A stretch of 64,000 nt of DNA, taken from positions 167,524,001 through 167,588,000 of the forward strand of contig JBITNC010000001.1 in the NCBI GenBank assembly GCA_050084985.1. The letters are read 5' to 3'. A program made the translations under genes and the position numbers. Of the stretch, positions 33,551 to 45,059 are shown in pieces (the stretch's first letter is position 1; each line of letters opens with the position of its first letter). Source of the DNA: Nageia nagi. Lineage: Eukaryota > Pinophyta. The notes below the pieces were generated by a model. It saw only the letters and a program-made list of their open reading frames with translations. It was not told the origin of the DNA and did no database searches.

Positions 33551-35004
33551 AAAGGTGAACAACTTATGTAGTATTTGTCGATTAAAGATGCCAAACCTAT
33601 GCAAAGCATTCATAGGTGGAGTAAGCATGTAGACTTACTAAAAAGCATGTAGTCTTGCTAAAAAATTTGCATATTTAAAAATATTTTGAAACTTGAAACA
33701 TTTGAAACCAAACATAGCATTAGTAACTTCAAACAATTTTGCTATTTTAAAAGCAATTTTGAAACAATTTTTCAATTTTGGCAATTTTACATGTTTTTCG
33801 AGGTGGAAAATTCAATTTTTTTGCATTTTTGAAATAAAAAATTTAAACAATAAGGTGGTTTCGCCCCCTCTCAAACAATGTTAAATTGATCAAAGTGATC
33901 AATTTAAAATTGATTGAAAAAGAAAGAAAAGTGTGCAATTTTTTGAAAAATATTGCATTTTTAATGTAAATCTCTTTTTTTTCTTAGTTGGAATACTTTT
34001 TGCCCCAATTCAAATTTTCAAGTACAACATGGGGTAAAAAATATAAGTTTGAAATAAAATGCATCAAGATTAAACCCACTCATGGTCAAAAAAGTCAAAC
34101 CATGATGTAAAAAGTTAGACCAAGGGAGATAGGTAAGTAAATTACCATTGTTTCACCTTATTTGGTTACATGTGAATTTTGAACTTTTAGTGGCAAGTGA
34201 GTAGTCAAAATAGATGGTAGAGAATGAGGCACCTCTAGCTCTGATCATCATTGGTGAGGCATGCCTAGGATGCCAAGTAGACCCAAGACTACAAACTTAT
34301 CAATTTTTAAGCATTTTTTGAAAATTTTAATGCTTTTTAGTTAGAAAAGAGTGTAGATTTACACATTTTCTTGTAAAAATTCCAACTTGCCCCAATTTGG
34401 TCATGTAAATAGTCAAAATGAACAATTAGGCAATAAGAAACATTTCCCTAGATCAAAATTGTCAAAAACAAATCAATTCAAAATATATTTGTGAAATAAA
34501 AATGCCCAACAAGAAGGTTTTTTATGTGTTTCTACTTATTGTGCACAAACTGTATGTCAAATCCAAAATTTGTTTAATACTCACCTAGTTTTTACCATGC
34601 ATAACCTTTCCATGAAATTAGATTTCTAAAACATTGAATGATTTCACTTAAAAATGCAATTTTCCTTGTAAATATATGAAACAAGGGTTTTTAGATTCAA
34701 TTTCATTAAATATCCCCAAATCTGGGGGTTAAATTACAAAATTGATAGTAACTCCCCTAATGTTTTGACCCAATTAGGTAACCACAGACTTTATTTCATC
34801 AAAAATAGACCAAATTAGAGCTTTTTAGGTCAAAATTACCCCCTAGACCCTAGGCATAGTGCAAAATTGCACCTTAGTCTAGATGCAATGCAGTTAGGGC
34901 TAGGTGCACTACACCTAGAACATAGGCCCTAGGCACACTATTCCTAGCTTATAGCCTAGTTTTAGCCCATTTTGGCTCACTTTTCAAGATTTTGACCTCC
35001 AAAC

Positions 35005-35150
35005 AATGCATTTGAACCTTTTTTTTGCATAATTTTCAATGCATTTATCAAGTTGAAGGGGTAATACCTAATTTTAACACTCTAATAATTGATTTGGACC
35101 TGTTTTTGCATAATTTTCAATAAATTTATCAAGTTGAAATGAGTTTCATC
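35005..35150 (+). repeat. 81-bp tandem duplication
   Basis: TTTTTGCATAATTTTCAAT, followed by TTATCAAGTTGAA, occurs at about 35022 and again at about 35103. Confidence 0.7.
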
Positions 35151-35837
35151 CAAAAAGGTGTAATGTTGATAATTTCAATGAAAAAACTCCAAGTCAAATG
35201 TTGTAACATCAAAATTCATTGGTATGCATGACAAAATACTGAACATGAATTTAAACACCAAAAATACCATTTTCTTGCTAACTTGACATGGTTCGTAAAA
35301 TTTTGTAAGTTGTCAAAATTGGTTGAAAAACTATTGTCTTGTGCCAAAGAGACTTGTTTACTTCCAAATAGATTATAATTATTGTATTTTTCATTGCAAG
35401 AATCACAAAACTATAAGCTTCATGTAAGGGAGATGTATTTTTTGAATTTTGTAGCATGGTTTCCCCTAAGAAAATATTTTTTTTCATGCTATTGGCACCT
35501 TATTGAATTGTACCTCATGTACTTTGTTGAAAAGTTCATAATGCATACTTATGCAAGCAAATCCATTTTAAATGCAATGTTATTATTTTTCAATATTGTA
35601 ATGATAAGTATACATTGTCCTACTTTAAAGTGGGATGTACCAAACATACACAAAACCATAAGTTAGTGTAAGAGTGCTTCAAGACAACAATAGGTATTGC
35701 CAATAATTGGACATGAAAACACCTACTGAACAACAAAAACAACATCATGATGAAGGCAAACATAGTTTGAATGAATTTTACATATGCAACTTTGATTTAG
35801 TAGATAAGCATAGGTGATACAAATAATAACAAGACTG

Positions 35838-37560
35838 ATAGAGTTGGTTTGCTATTTGTGCAACCCGATGATAGCTTATTCATATGGCATAGGTTCATAA
35901 CTCTATATGTAGAGCTTTAGCATGATATGCTAGTATTTGAGTGGATGTGGATACATAGCATGGGACTAGGATACATGAAAATGATACATAAGGTGGTGGA
36001 TAGCTTTGGATATGTGATAGTATTATGTGAGCAATGGGACTCTTCCATCAACACCTTCCACTTTCCTACAAGGGAGCTTATTATGACTTTGGAGGATGTT
36101 TGGTAGATTCTAAAGTTACCAATAGAGGGTGCACCAATACTTATACTAACAAAGGAGGTGGGGAGATATGCAATGATGATCTGAATAGTGGATCAGTGCT
36201 ATCATCTAGCATGATAGGGTAGTGAAAAATTCTATTATGAGCATACATATGAGCATGACCTCATAAATAAGTTGACTTACTTTGTGATGATGGTCATCAT
36301 ACTTTTTATTCTAATAAACTCTTTTGGGTGTAGATTCCTTGGAAGCTTTATCAAGTTTTGAAGGAGATGTGGATGAGGGTCAAGTATTGACATGGGGACC
36401 AACGTTCCTATGCTAGCTATACCATGAGCTTTTGGAGATGAAGATAGGGATCTATATAGGGACATGTTCCTTGATATTCTTGTAGGTATGGGGATAGGAT
36501 CATATCACTATAGCATGACTCATAGGTATGTCATATGATGAACATGGTCAAGATGCTCTATCCTTTAAGGATCCTAGAACATAGTGCCCCTACATGATAT
36601 GATGAGGAAATGAGCACAAGCCTAGGACTGGATACATACATAGGAGTTAGGTAGCCTACTTCAAATACCTCTTCATGAGACTATTGGTTAGGGATATGAT
36701 CTGGAGATCCTATAGGGGTAGACCAATATGGTCTAAGTATAGGATATAGCTAGCTCATACCAAACAAGCAAGATGGGTTTGTACTCATTGAGGCAAGATA
36801 GAGTTTATCAAGTATGAGTGAATATTGAGATAGCATATATAGATCCCTGTGATTCCACTAGAGCTTACGATATACAATAAGTCAAATGGTAGAGATAGAA
36901 GGCCATTTATCTACTAATAGGAGACCTATGCTAAGCTAGATAGTGATGAGGAGGAACCTAAACCTCAAGATGATGTAGGATGCATCAAGGCCTATACTTT
37001 ATGGTATATCATGCAAAACTCACCATGGTGGTTTATGGAGTAGGTAGAGGGAGATGAGGCACCTCCATAGACATAAGGTAAATAGTTATAGAGATCCCCC
37101 TAGCTTGATGCTAGAATTCCTATAGGGATTCCACATCCTAGGTTGGGACTATCAAAAGGGTGGATAGCAGATCTAGAGTGGTAGCTAGCACAATGAGACC
37201 AACAGTTGGTAAAGAGAGATAGGTAGTTGGTAGAGTAAGATTATAGGCTAGAGTAGAGCAAGAAGTGACTAGTAGAGAGAGAACATAGTGACTAGTAGAG
37301 AGAGAATACAACCTAAATTAGAGTAGGCAATATGAATAGGAGAGTTGGCTCCATGATGTAAAGCTTCATCAAAGGGTATAAATACTAGAGCACTACCTAC
37401 CAAAGTATGAATAGAGGGTGGAGACTAGGCTAGTAGCTAGTGTTAAGCTAGTTCAAAGTGAGATGAGCTTGAGATAGGCCATATATAGCATGGAGTGATA
37501 TTTAGATGATCTCCATAGATAAATTAGGATTTTTGAGACTGAGCTCATATGGATGGGTAT
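35838..37560 (+). pseudogene. Plant mobile domain (PMD) ORF, antisense in element 2
   Basis: The plus strand reads LFVQPDDSLFIWHRFITLY, then WDSSINTFHFPTRELIMTLE followed by DVW-stop-ILKLPIEGAPI. This is the hallmark of the plant mobile domain (W---THTFHLP-GE-TITLEDV--IL-LPI-G). PMD proteins include MAIN/MAIL in plants, and PMD ORFs are also carried by transposable elements. The remainder, to about 37560, is a patchwork of frames with a Gln/Arg/Glu-rich end typical of the C-terminal tail of such ORFs. The frame is broken by many stops. The orientation is opposite to element 2 pol, and the ORF lies 1.3 kb beyond its integrase. The role of PMD in retrotransposons is not known. Confidence 0.6.
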
Positions 37561-38864
37561 TTCATTACCAAATGTTTGAGGTAGATTACAAAATAGGACT
37601 CACAAAACATAGGGTACCTATGATGATTCTAGGAGTGTATAGGTAGCAAGTTCATCACATGCAATCTCCTATCCCCTAGATAGGAGAAAACACATAGAGG
37701 GGAGGGTACCTAAGGCATCATTTTCCATGGTGAGGTCATGTGAGAGATCTCCCCTCCTCCTTCCAAATAGCTATGAGATGTACATACTTATTTGCCATAC
37801 ATAGTGCCTAGGCTAAACATAAACATATGAGATAGGTGTCTATCATTAGATGATAGTTTTGTACTTAAAGCACTTTAGATTTTCTTATGTATTTTGGTGA
37901 TGGCTTACACAACCTTTGATATACTTGATGGGTTGCTTATATGAGTTGGTTGAACATTGTGATGGATGTTTTTATGCATGTCTTTAGTTATTGTATATAA
38001 TTATGATATGCAATGGTTCAATTTCATGCATATTTTTATTATGATGCACATGGTATGTTTATGATGGATATATTTTACTTTATTTTATATGAAAAATTTT
38101 AAAGTTTCAACCAATGTAGTTGAAAAAACATGATGATACGATGCAATTTTTTGGGAATGAGTTCCATTTTAATGTATATAATGAGACATTGTTCCTCTCA
38201 TTTTATGAAACAATGAGAGGAAATCCACTCAATGATCCTGACCCATGGTGAGAAATGATGATAACATAAATGATTAGCAACTATAAAATACGATAAGTGG
38301 AAACCATAATCAAACCAAAAAAGTTTGGAATCGACTTCCATCTAAATGTATAAGACATGCTCTAGCCCCAATTGGACTAGGAAAGGTATGTCATCTAATG
38401 GTTCCATGACCTTTGCAAATGGTTAAGAAAAAGCAATCAAAATACAAACACATTTAAACCAAGACATGCCAAGCAAGTGATGTTAGGATTGAGTGGCTAG
38501 TGGTTCTTGTATCCCTAAAAAGGGTAGCAAATACTAGAATGAGAGACCACCCAAGTATCAATCATAAATGTTAGGATTCATCCTAATGAAATAAAAAATT
38601 TGGTAAATGAGAAAAGACCTCCAAAGCTACTTAATATAGCTTGCATAGGAATTCATATTAGATAAGCATGCAAACTAAATAAAAAATATTAACAAAATTG
38701 ACTCCTACTATGTAATGGTGATAATGATAGGGTGACAACAAGATAGTGATGATGTTACATGATGATTATGACATATATTTTTTAGAATTTTTTATCTTTT
38801 TAAGAGAAAGTAGGATGCAAGAGGATTAAAAATATAAGTTTACATAGGAAAACTATGCCTCCCC
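37561..38864. other. Non-coding spacer between antisense PMD ORF and integrase of element 2
   Basis: A+T-rich DNA with no ORF. It includes a short inverted pair around 38190-38220 (TCTCATTTTATGAAACAATG with AGAGGAAAT after it), which resembles a small hairpin in an untranslated region. Confidence 0.4.
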
Positions 38865-40400
38865 TTAGATGTGAAAGGGATGAAGTTGTATGATATTAAT
38901 CAATTCAACATCTTCCACCCCTTCCAAAGTAGGCAAGTGGTAAGCCCTTGATCCAAATTTTCTCTTGATCACATAAGACCCTAACCAATTTGGAGTGAAA
39001 TTATCTCTCAAAGTCCACTCTAGGTTCAAATGTTGATGATTTTCTTTAAGGACCACATCACCTATCTGAAACTCTTGAGGCCTAATCCTTTTTTTGCAAG
39101 CTTTCTTAAGATGATTTTTATAAACATTAAAGTGCTCTAAATCAATTACATACCTTTTGTATAGTAATAGTAACTGATCAAGCCTGGCTTGCCTAGCCAT
39201 TGGCTTTGGAACAAGATCTTGTAATTGAATACACAAAGAGGGTATATCAATCTCTAAAGGAATAATAACATCTTCCCCATACACTAAGGATAATGGTGTA
39301 GCACCTATAGGAGTTTGTATGCTAGTTCTGTAAGCCCATGAGTATGCCAATCGCTATGAAATATGCTAACTATTTTCTTAAGGATATCCAATATAATCTT
39401 ATTTGTAGCTTTTGCTTTCCCATTACCCTATGGATAGTAAGGTATAGAAAAGCTATATTTGATCATATATATTCAACACAAATTCTCCATATCCTTATTC
39501 TTGAAATTCAAATCATTATCTAAAATAATCCATGTAGGTATGCCAAACCAAATAATGATATTATTTCTCTATGAATTCCATAATCTTAGGTCCCTTAATG
39601 GATACCATGGAAGCTTATTATACCCACATTATGAAATATTTAGTGGAAGTAATTATAAAATTGTGTCATCTTGATGAAGGTAGATTAAACTAACCAATCA
39701 AATCAAAATCCCACCTAGAAAATGGCTACATGGCTTGAATAGGTTGCAATGCTTGAGAGGGTGTATGAGTTAGATTTCCATGCTATTGACACTTCATGAA
39801 ATTCCTAATGTATTCATGATAATCTCTTTTCATATTTGGCCATTAATAACCCATTCTCATCAATATTTTAGAATATCCAATACACTAAAGTGCCCACCAT
39901 AGGTACCATTATGATAGGTATGCATAGCAATTTGTTGATATAGCCATTTTGGATAATGAAGAAGTACCTCATCATAACCTCTTCTATAAAAAACATCACC
40001 TAAAAGGGTATATTTAATGCATTTTTTTATTAAATTGATGATTCTTAATGGTATACATGGTGGTAGACATTGTCCCCCACTTTAGAAAATCTTTAAGTTG
40101 ATGATATAATAAATATTTGGATATGACACTAAGTTGATTGACCTGTGGTAAGGGATCCTTATATTACAAGGGCATATATATAGAATATTTATAAATGGTA
40201 ATCACCTCCATGACCTCCATGTGTTTAAACCTTCTAAATGGGTTTTAGGGTATCAAAGATCCTAAATACACCATTGTATCTATAAATCTATTTAATGATC
40301 TAGAAGTAGCCTCTATATCATATGCTTTAAAGTGTTCCAATAAAGTCTCAGCCATGGTCTTATACAACATAATATGAGGTTGATAATAAGAAAATATACC
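38865..40400 (-). pseudogene. Element 2 integrase (Tat-like)
   Basis: On the minus strand, reading down from about 39960, the order is the zinc-binding region (HTYHNGTYGGHFS near 39930-39890), the core with FGIPTWIILDND (about 39550-39510) and GNGKAKATNKIIL (about 39425), and the C-terminal part. The last 161 codons (39350-38865) are open: AYRTSIQTPIGATPLSLVYG, then EIDIPSLCIQLQDLVPKPMA, then NWLGSYVIKRKFGSRAYHL. AYRTS-RT-TGATPY-LVYG is diagnostic of the Tat/Athila lineage of Ty3/gypsy. The core Glu of the DDE triad is Lys (AKAT for AEAT), a G-to-A change. Stops and frame changes break the rest. Integrase inserts the cDNA copy. This one is dead. Confidence 0.85.
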
Positions 40401-40870
40401 TTTTATTTTGTTTATAATTATCAATTAATCACCATATATCTTAATATGTTCATGCATCATCTCAATTGCTAATTTTAAACCAAGAATGAGTGCCTCATAT
40501 TTAGCACTATTATTTGTGCACTCAAAGGATAGTTTAAATGACATAGGTAAAGGAACATCTTGTGGTATGAAAAACACTACCCTAGCTCCTATCCCTTGCT
40601 CATATAAAGATCCATATAAGTACATTATCATATCAAACTCCTCTTGTTATACCTCCTCCTCAACTTCAAACACACCAAACAAATTATTATCTACTAACTC
40701 AATGTGTAAAGGAATATTATTAGGTTCAAGAGCTTTGACCAACTAATCCATAATAACTTGACCCTTGATAGATTTTTGATTTACAAAATCAAGTTCAAAC
40801 TTTGTAATTAACATGATCCACTTCACCACTTGAGCATTAAGCACCATTTTATTCATCATGTACTTTAACA
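40401..40870 (-). pseudogene. Element 2 RNase H domain (Tat-like)
   Basis: An open 68-codon stretch at 40631-40425 reads MYLYGSLYEQGIGARVVFFI, then FECTNNSAKYEALILGLKLA. This is the second (archaeal-type) RNase H of Tat elements (MYFDGS---GAGAG-V---P, FECTNN-AEYEALILGL). The catalytic Asp of YFDGS is Tyr (about 40616-40614), and AEYEA has become AKYEA. Downstream AYDIEATSRSLNRFIDTMV matches FDIEHIPR--N---DALA. The degraded 5' part to about 40870 joins the RT. The antisense frame at 40486-40746 is a shadow. Confidence 0.75.
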
Positions 40871-41266
40871 AATCCATTTTGGAAATAACATAGGTCTTCT
40901 AATTTAGCATATAATATCACAAATTTTGAGCTACAAGGAATAATTTATCAATATGCAGGTATGTAGGATCATATATTGCTAGGGTATGACTTAGTTAATA
41001 AATATATTATTCTTTTTTTGCTTCATTTTGTTGATCCATCATCAAGCCCAAAGCAAAGTCGATGTTCAAAATTTATAAATGAAAGGGAACTCCCACTTGA
41101 GGAGGAATAAGAATAGGAGTATACATAATATACTTATTAATTGCATCAAAGGCCTCCTAACACTCTAATTCCCAATTAAAAAAAAAAAACATTCTTCTTC
41201 ATAAATTTGTTAAATAGTCAACACTTGTTAGAAAACTATGCTATAAACCTTGTGATAGATTGAATC

Positions 41267-42060
41267 TTGCCTTGTAAACTTTGTAATTGCTCCAAATTCT
41301 TAGGAGGAGGCATCTCATTAAATGCTCAAACCTTGTTAGGATCAACCTCAATGCCTTTCTTAGATACAATGAATCCTAATAAAACAATGAATCCTAATAA
41401 ATTTCTTGAAGAGACATTAAACACATTCTTCTTAGGATTCAACCTAATAGTATATTCTAGTAATCTATCTAAAATATTACATACCATTGGAAGATGAGTA
41501 TTATGTGTTTTGGTTTTTACAATCAAGTTATCCACATAGTCCTCAACTATGTCATGCATGTAGTCAGGAATAATATAGTTCATGTTCATTTGATATGTTT
41601 CTCTCACATTCTTAATACCAAACAATATTAATTTTTATCAATAAGTCCCCTATGGAGTGGTGAATGTTGTTTTATGTCTATCCTCTTCAGTGATCAATAT
41701 TTGGATATATTTGGAAAACCCATCCATGAATGAGAACATTTCATGAGCATCATATTTTCCACTAAAGTATCAATGTTAGGAAAGGGGAAGTCATCCTTGA
41801 GGAAAGCCTTGTTCAAATCTCTAAAATCTATGTAAATATTGGTCCTATCATTTGATTTAGGAACTATTACTAGATTGGACACCCATTTTGGATAAGTAAT
41901 AGCCTCTATGAACTTAGCATTCAATATTTTTTGTAGTTTTTCCTTGACTTATAATGCCTTGATAGGGTCCATTCAAAATGGTTTTTGTTTAATAGGTTTC
42001 ACATTAGGTTACAAAGTTAAGTGATGCACCATGATACTATTATCCAAACAAGGCATGTCC
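41267..42060 (-). pseudogene. Element 2 reverse transcriptase (Tat-like)
   Basis: The frame from 41924 reads FIEAITYPKWVSNLVIVPKS, then NIYIDFRDLNKAFLKDDFPF, then PNIDTLVENM. A frame break at about 41700-41640 follows. The next open stretch (41625-41326) contains DIVEDYVDNLIVKTKTHNTH and RLNPKKNVFNVSS, then a run ending FIVSKKGIEVDPNKV. These are standard Ty3/gypsy RT motifs (PLPNID, YVDD, RLNP-KC-FGV, G--LGF-VS--GIE-DP). The catalytic YVDD is YVDN (41538-41527). An 18-bp in-frame duplication doubles LLGFIV. Inactive. Confidence 0.8.
41368..41403. repeat. 18-bp in-frame tandem duplication
   Basis: AATGAATCCTAATAAAAC is followed at once by AATGAATCCTAATAAA, duplicating LLGFIV in the RT of element 2. 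Confidence 0.85.
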
Positions 42061-43872
42061 TAAAATGCATAGGAAAAAACTTTTATTCTCTTCTTATTTT
42101 TTGGATTCCATTCTTCAATTATTTTTACATTAATACCTTTACCAAAGTGAACCATTTTTTGAATAGTGGGATCTTCTCCTAAGTCAATATCAACTGATTC
42201 TTCTACCAACATATGTGATCCTTCCTCAAGCTGATAATCTAAGTATGGCCAATAAGTATCCACATCAAGCTCATCATCATAGGGTTTAGCATGACTACAA
42301 TGCCAACTAAAGCTATCATGGATGGCAAGATTAGTACTAGGAATCATCCCAAAATCAACAATATCTTGGTCCTCCACATGAATAGTATCAAACTCAAGAG
42401 GATGAAAAAAAGGAGAAATTAAGGAGAAACCAACCATGTTGACTTGTTTGAATAGACAAGGAGGAAGAGAATAATGATATGTAGGAAAAAAGAGTGGTTC
42501 ACATAGCAAACCCTCATGAGGGGGGCAAGTTCCTCATAGTCTTCAACATCCTCAATCTCATGAATTTGTGCTAAGGCTATTATAGTTTAAGGACCTCTAA
42601 AATTAATGCCTCATTTATCTTTATCATCTTGAGTGGGTAGTTGCATGACATGGAGCAATTTTTTCTCATACCGACCCAATCTAAATCCCTACGACCTACA
42701 CTTGGGAAAGTAGTGATGAATAAAATATGTTCTAGAGAAATAGTCTAATTTAGCTAAAAAAAGCTTGTTTGGAATCAACCTTAAGGAATTGGTAGGAAGA
42801 AAAATCTAGACCTACATAGATAAAGCTTATTTGGTTATCTGATGTACCAAGAGGTACCAAGATACCATTGGGTAATGAAGACTCTGATAGATAACTTATT
42901 TCATGCAAAGAAAATACATTAAACAACATATCATCTATGGTATACTAACCAAAACTAGTATTTTGAAATCATACATCTACTTGATAGAAATGAGCATGAT
43001 CATTAATGGAGTCTACCTTCTTTAGCTTTTTAGTGATAATAGGAGCATTCTGTTTATCCATGTTTCTCACCTCTATTTGACTAATTATACTTTGTTCACA
43101 TGTAGAGAAGTTTGTTAATAAGGAATGTATCATGATATTACTTTTCATAGGCTCCTCATAAATTATTATTGAATTTTCTTATTTTTGCTCATCTATGGAG
43201 CTTTGTTCAAGTTTAGTTGAAGCTACTTTAGTATTTGATTCAGATTTTACTTCATGATATTTTACATTAACAATGGTACCAAGAGATGATGAATCTTGAT
43301 TAATATGGATAATCTTAGGAAATATGTGAGTAAATAGAATAACATGACCATTGGGTAGCTATACAAGGTTACATTGACTAAAAGGTTCCTCATCTATCCA
43401 TATGTAATGAACCATACCATATTCAAGATAATTCACACAACCATGCAAAGTGGAAGGAATACACTCCATCTCTATAATCTATGGATTGCCTAGTAAAAAT
43501 TTATATTCTTGCTCTCCCTTTATAACTTGCAAACATGTGTGAATGGTATTTGATCTCATCAAAATAGGTAATATAACTCTACCTAATGTATTACATAGTT
43601 GGTTGTTAAAATCTTGTAGAATGAGAGTGGGTACCTTAAGGTGTGACAAAGGTAAGGGAAGCTTACCTAATGCTATTAAGGAAACCAAATTGATGGATGA
43701 TCCCCCATATACTAATACTCTCTCAAAGGATTTCTCATCCACTTGAGAAATCATGTGTAAAGGAGGATCCTTATACTTTTGACTCACCACATTTCTAATC
43801 TCATGTTGAAAGAATGAAATGAAAGGTTCTACATTGGATTGTATATTTCCAACAAAATTAATGAAGGTATTA
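42061..43872 (-). pseudogene. Element 2 protease and protease-RT linker
   Basis: The protease is an open 133-codon stretch at 43880-43479, of which the first residues come from the inserted LTR. NTFINFVGNIQSN and PPLHMISQV precede VYGGSSINLVSLIALGKLPL, matching the retropepsin active region VDGGSSLNLI; the catalytic Asp is Tyr (about 43709). VIKGEQEYKFLLGNP ends it, matching Y--LLGRPW. The linker includes an open acidic 149-codon stretch at 42509-42060, with DELDVDTYWPYLDYQLEEGS and WNPKNKKRIKVFSYAF, next to DMPCLDNSIMVHHL (family WSY-DMPGL----VVH-L). Upstream of the protease the element is interrupted by the inserted retrotransposon and resumes at 50806. Confidence 0.7.
43868..43872. repeat. 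Target-site duplication, left copy (TATTA)
   Basis: TATTA immediately before the TG of the left LTR is identical to 50801-50805 after the CA of the right LTR. Five bases is the normal size for Ty3/gypsy integrase. Confidence 0.95.
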
Positions 43873-44836
43873 TGATCCATAAACTATAAGATTAAAATTT
43901 CAATTTAACCTTTTCTTAGGATCAATTCACACTTAAAACAATTAAGTGCTTGTAAAGGAAAATCAAGAAAGAAATTGTAAACATAGAGAAGAGAAAAGCA
44001 TTCACCATAGAAAGAGACAAGCAAAATTATCCTAGTTCACCTAGTGTGGGCTACATCTAGCTCAAAAGCTCTCTACTATCAATGGGTGGAATCACTTTAC
44101 AAGGCCTCCATGGTCCTTCAAAACCTCCTCTCACACTCACAACACACTCACAGCTCTGAAAATCACAACAAGAACTAAAAACAACTTTCGTGAAATCCTC
44201 CTCCTCTCTCACATCCAATTTGCTCCCCTTTTATACAATTTTGGGGGCTAAAATTGGAGAGTATTACAACTAGGAAATTCCATACAAAATCTATTTTTAG
44301 ATACCCATTAACCTCCTTGATCTTCCTATCAAATTTGGGCTCAAATGGTTGTAAAAATCTCCCTAAAATGAACTCTAAAATCGAAATAATATGCTCACTA
44401 GATTGTTATAGACTTACAAAATTAACTCAACCTAATAATAGGAACTTAGGTGAATTAAAAATCACTATAAACCTTTGAAAACACCAAAAATACATTAAAA
44501 AAACCTAACATTGGGTGGGCACACTGTGGTGACAACATGTGGTGCGCTTAGAATAAGTCAACCTCGTATTGACTGGCAACTTGGTTGGCGGTCAGATGGT
44601 GGTGTGGTGGTTTGGCTAGCAATCAGGTAGCTTGGCTGGTATGGGTGGATGGTCTCATAGGTAGCTTGGTGGTAGGTGGATAGTCTCATGGTCAATCAAG
44701 CTTATCACCTCCATGTGGTCAAACTCCATGCAGCTCTGTCACGTCTCCTCCTCCTGCATGGTCTCCACGATGGTGATCAACCTTCCACGCATGCCTCACC
44801 TCCTTTGATGTGGTCCCCATGATGGCCTCCAAACAT

Positions 44837-44879
<43 letters not shown>

Positions 44880-45041
44880 ATTTTTCTCAAAATTGACAAA
44901 TAGTATTAATATCATATCTTCCACATATGGACTTGAATTCATGATCTAAAAGAAGCATCAAAAAGCTAAAGATAAGATGATCACAATGAACACACTAAAA
45001 TGGAGATTATTGAATGTCTAAGGGATCCAAAATTTGGATCA
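43873..45041 (-). repeat. 3' LTR of the nested element
   Basis: Starts TGATCC and ends GGATCA on the plus strand (inverted 6-bp termini). Aligns throughout with 49663-50800. Its length of 1169 bp, against 1138 bp, is mostly due to a longer (AT)n run at 44841-44876. A TATA box copy (TATAAAAG, minus strand) is at 44235-44228. Confidence 0.95.
44841..44876. repeat. (AT)n microsatellite in the 3' LTR
   Basis: About 18 AT units. The matching site in the other LTR (50630-50642) has only about six. Confidence 0.95.
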
Positions 45042-45052
45042 TTCCTCCCCAC
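45042..45052 (-). promoter_or_regulatory. Polypurine tract (PPT)
   Basis: The minus strand reads GTGGGGAGGAA directly before the 3' LTR (TGATCC). This is the standard position and composition of the plus-strand DNA primer. Confidence 0.85.
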
Positions 45053-45059
45053 TAAGAGA

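Larger units (their letters stand above)
31771..35837 (-). mobile_element. LTR-like A+T-rich region flanking element 2
   Basis: About 4 kb without genes separates the truncated element 1 RT from the antisense PMD ORF of element 2. It contains ATGTCTACATTTTGCCC at about 32879, a motif also present at 55217 in the other inter-element region. On the minus strand a TATA-like GAGTATATAACTC lies near 32671-32683. The position suggests it includes the 3' LTR of element 2, but I could not align it with the 5' side, so termini are not assigned. Small open frames (33693-33884, 35278-35666) have no domains. Confidence 0.35.
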
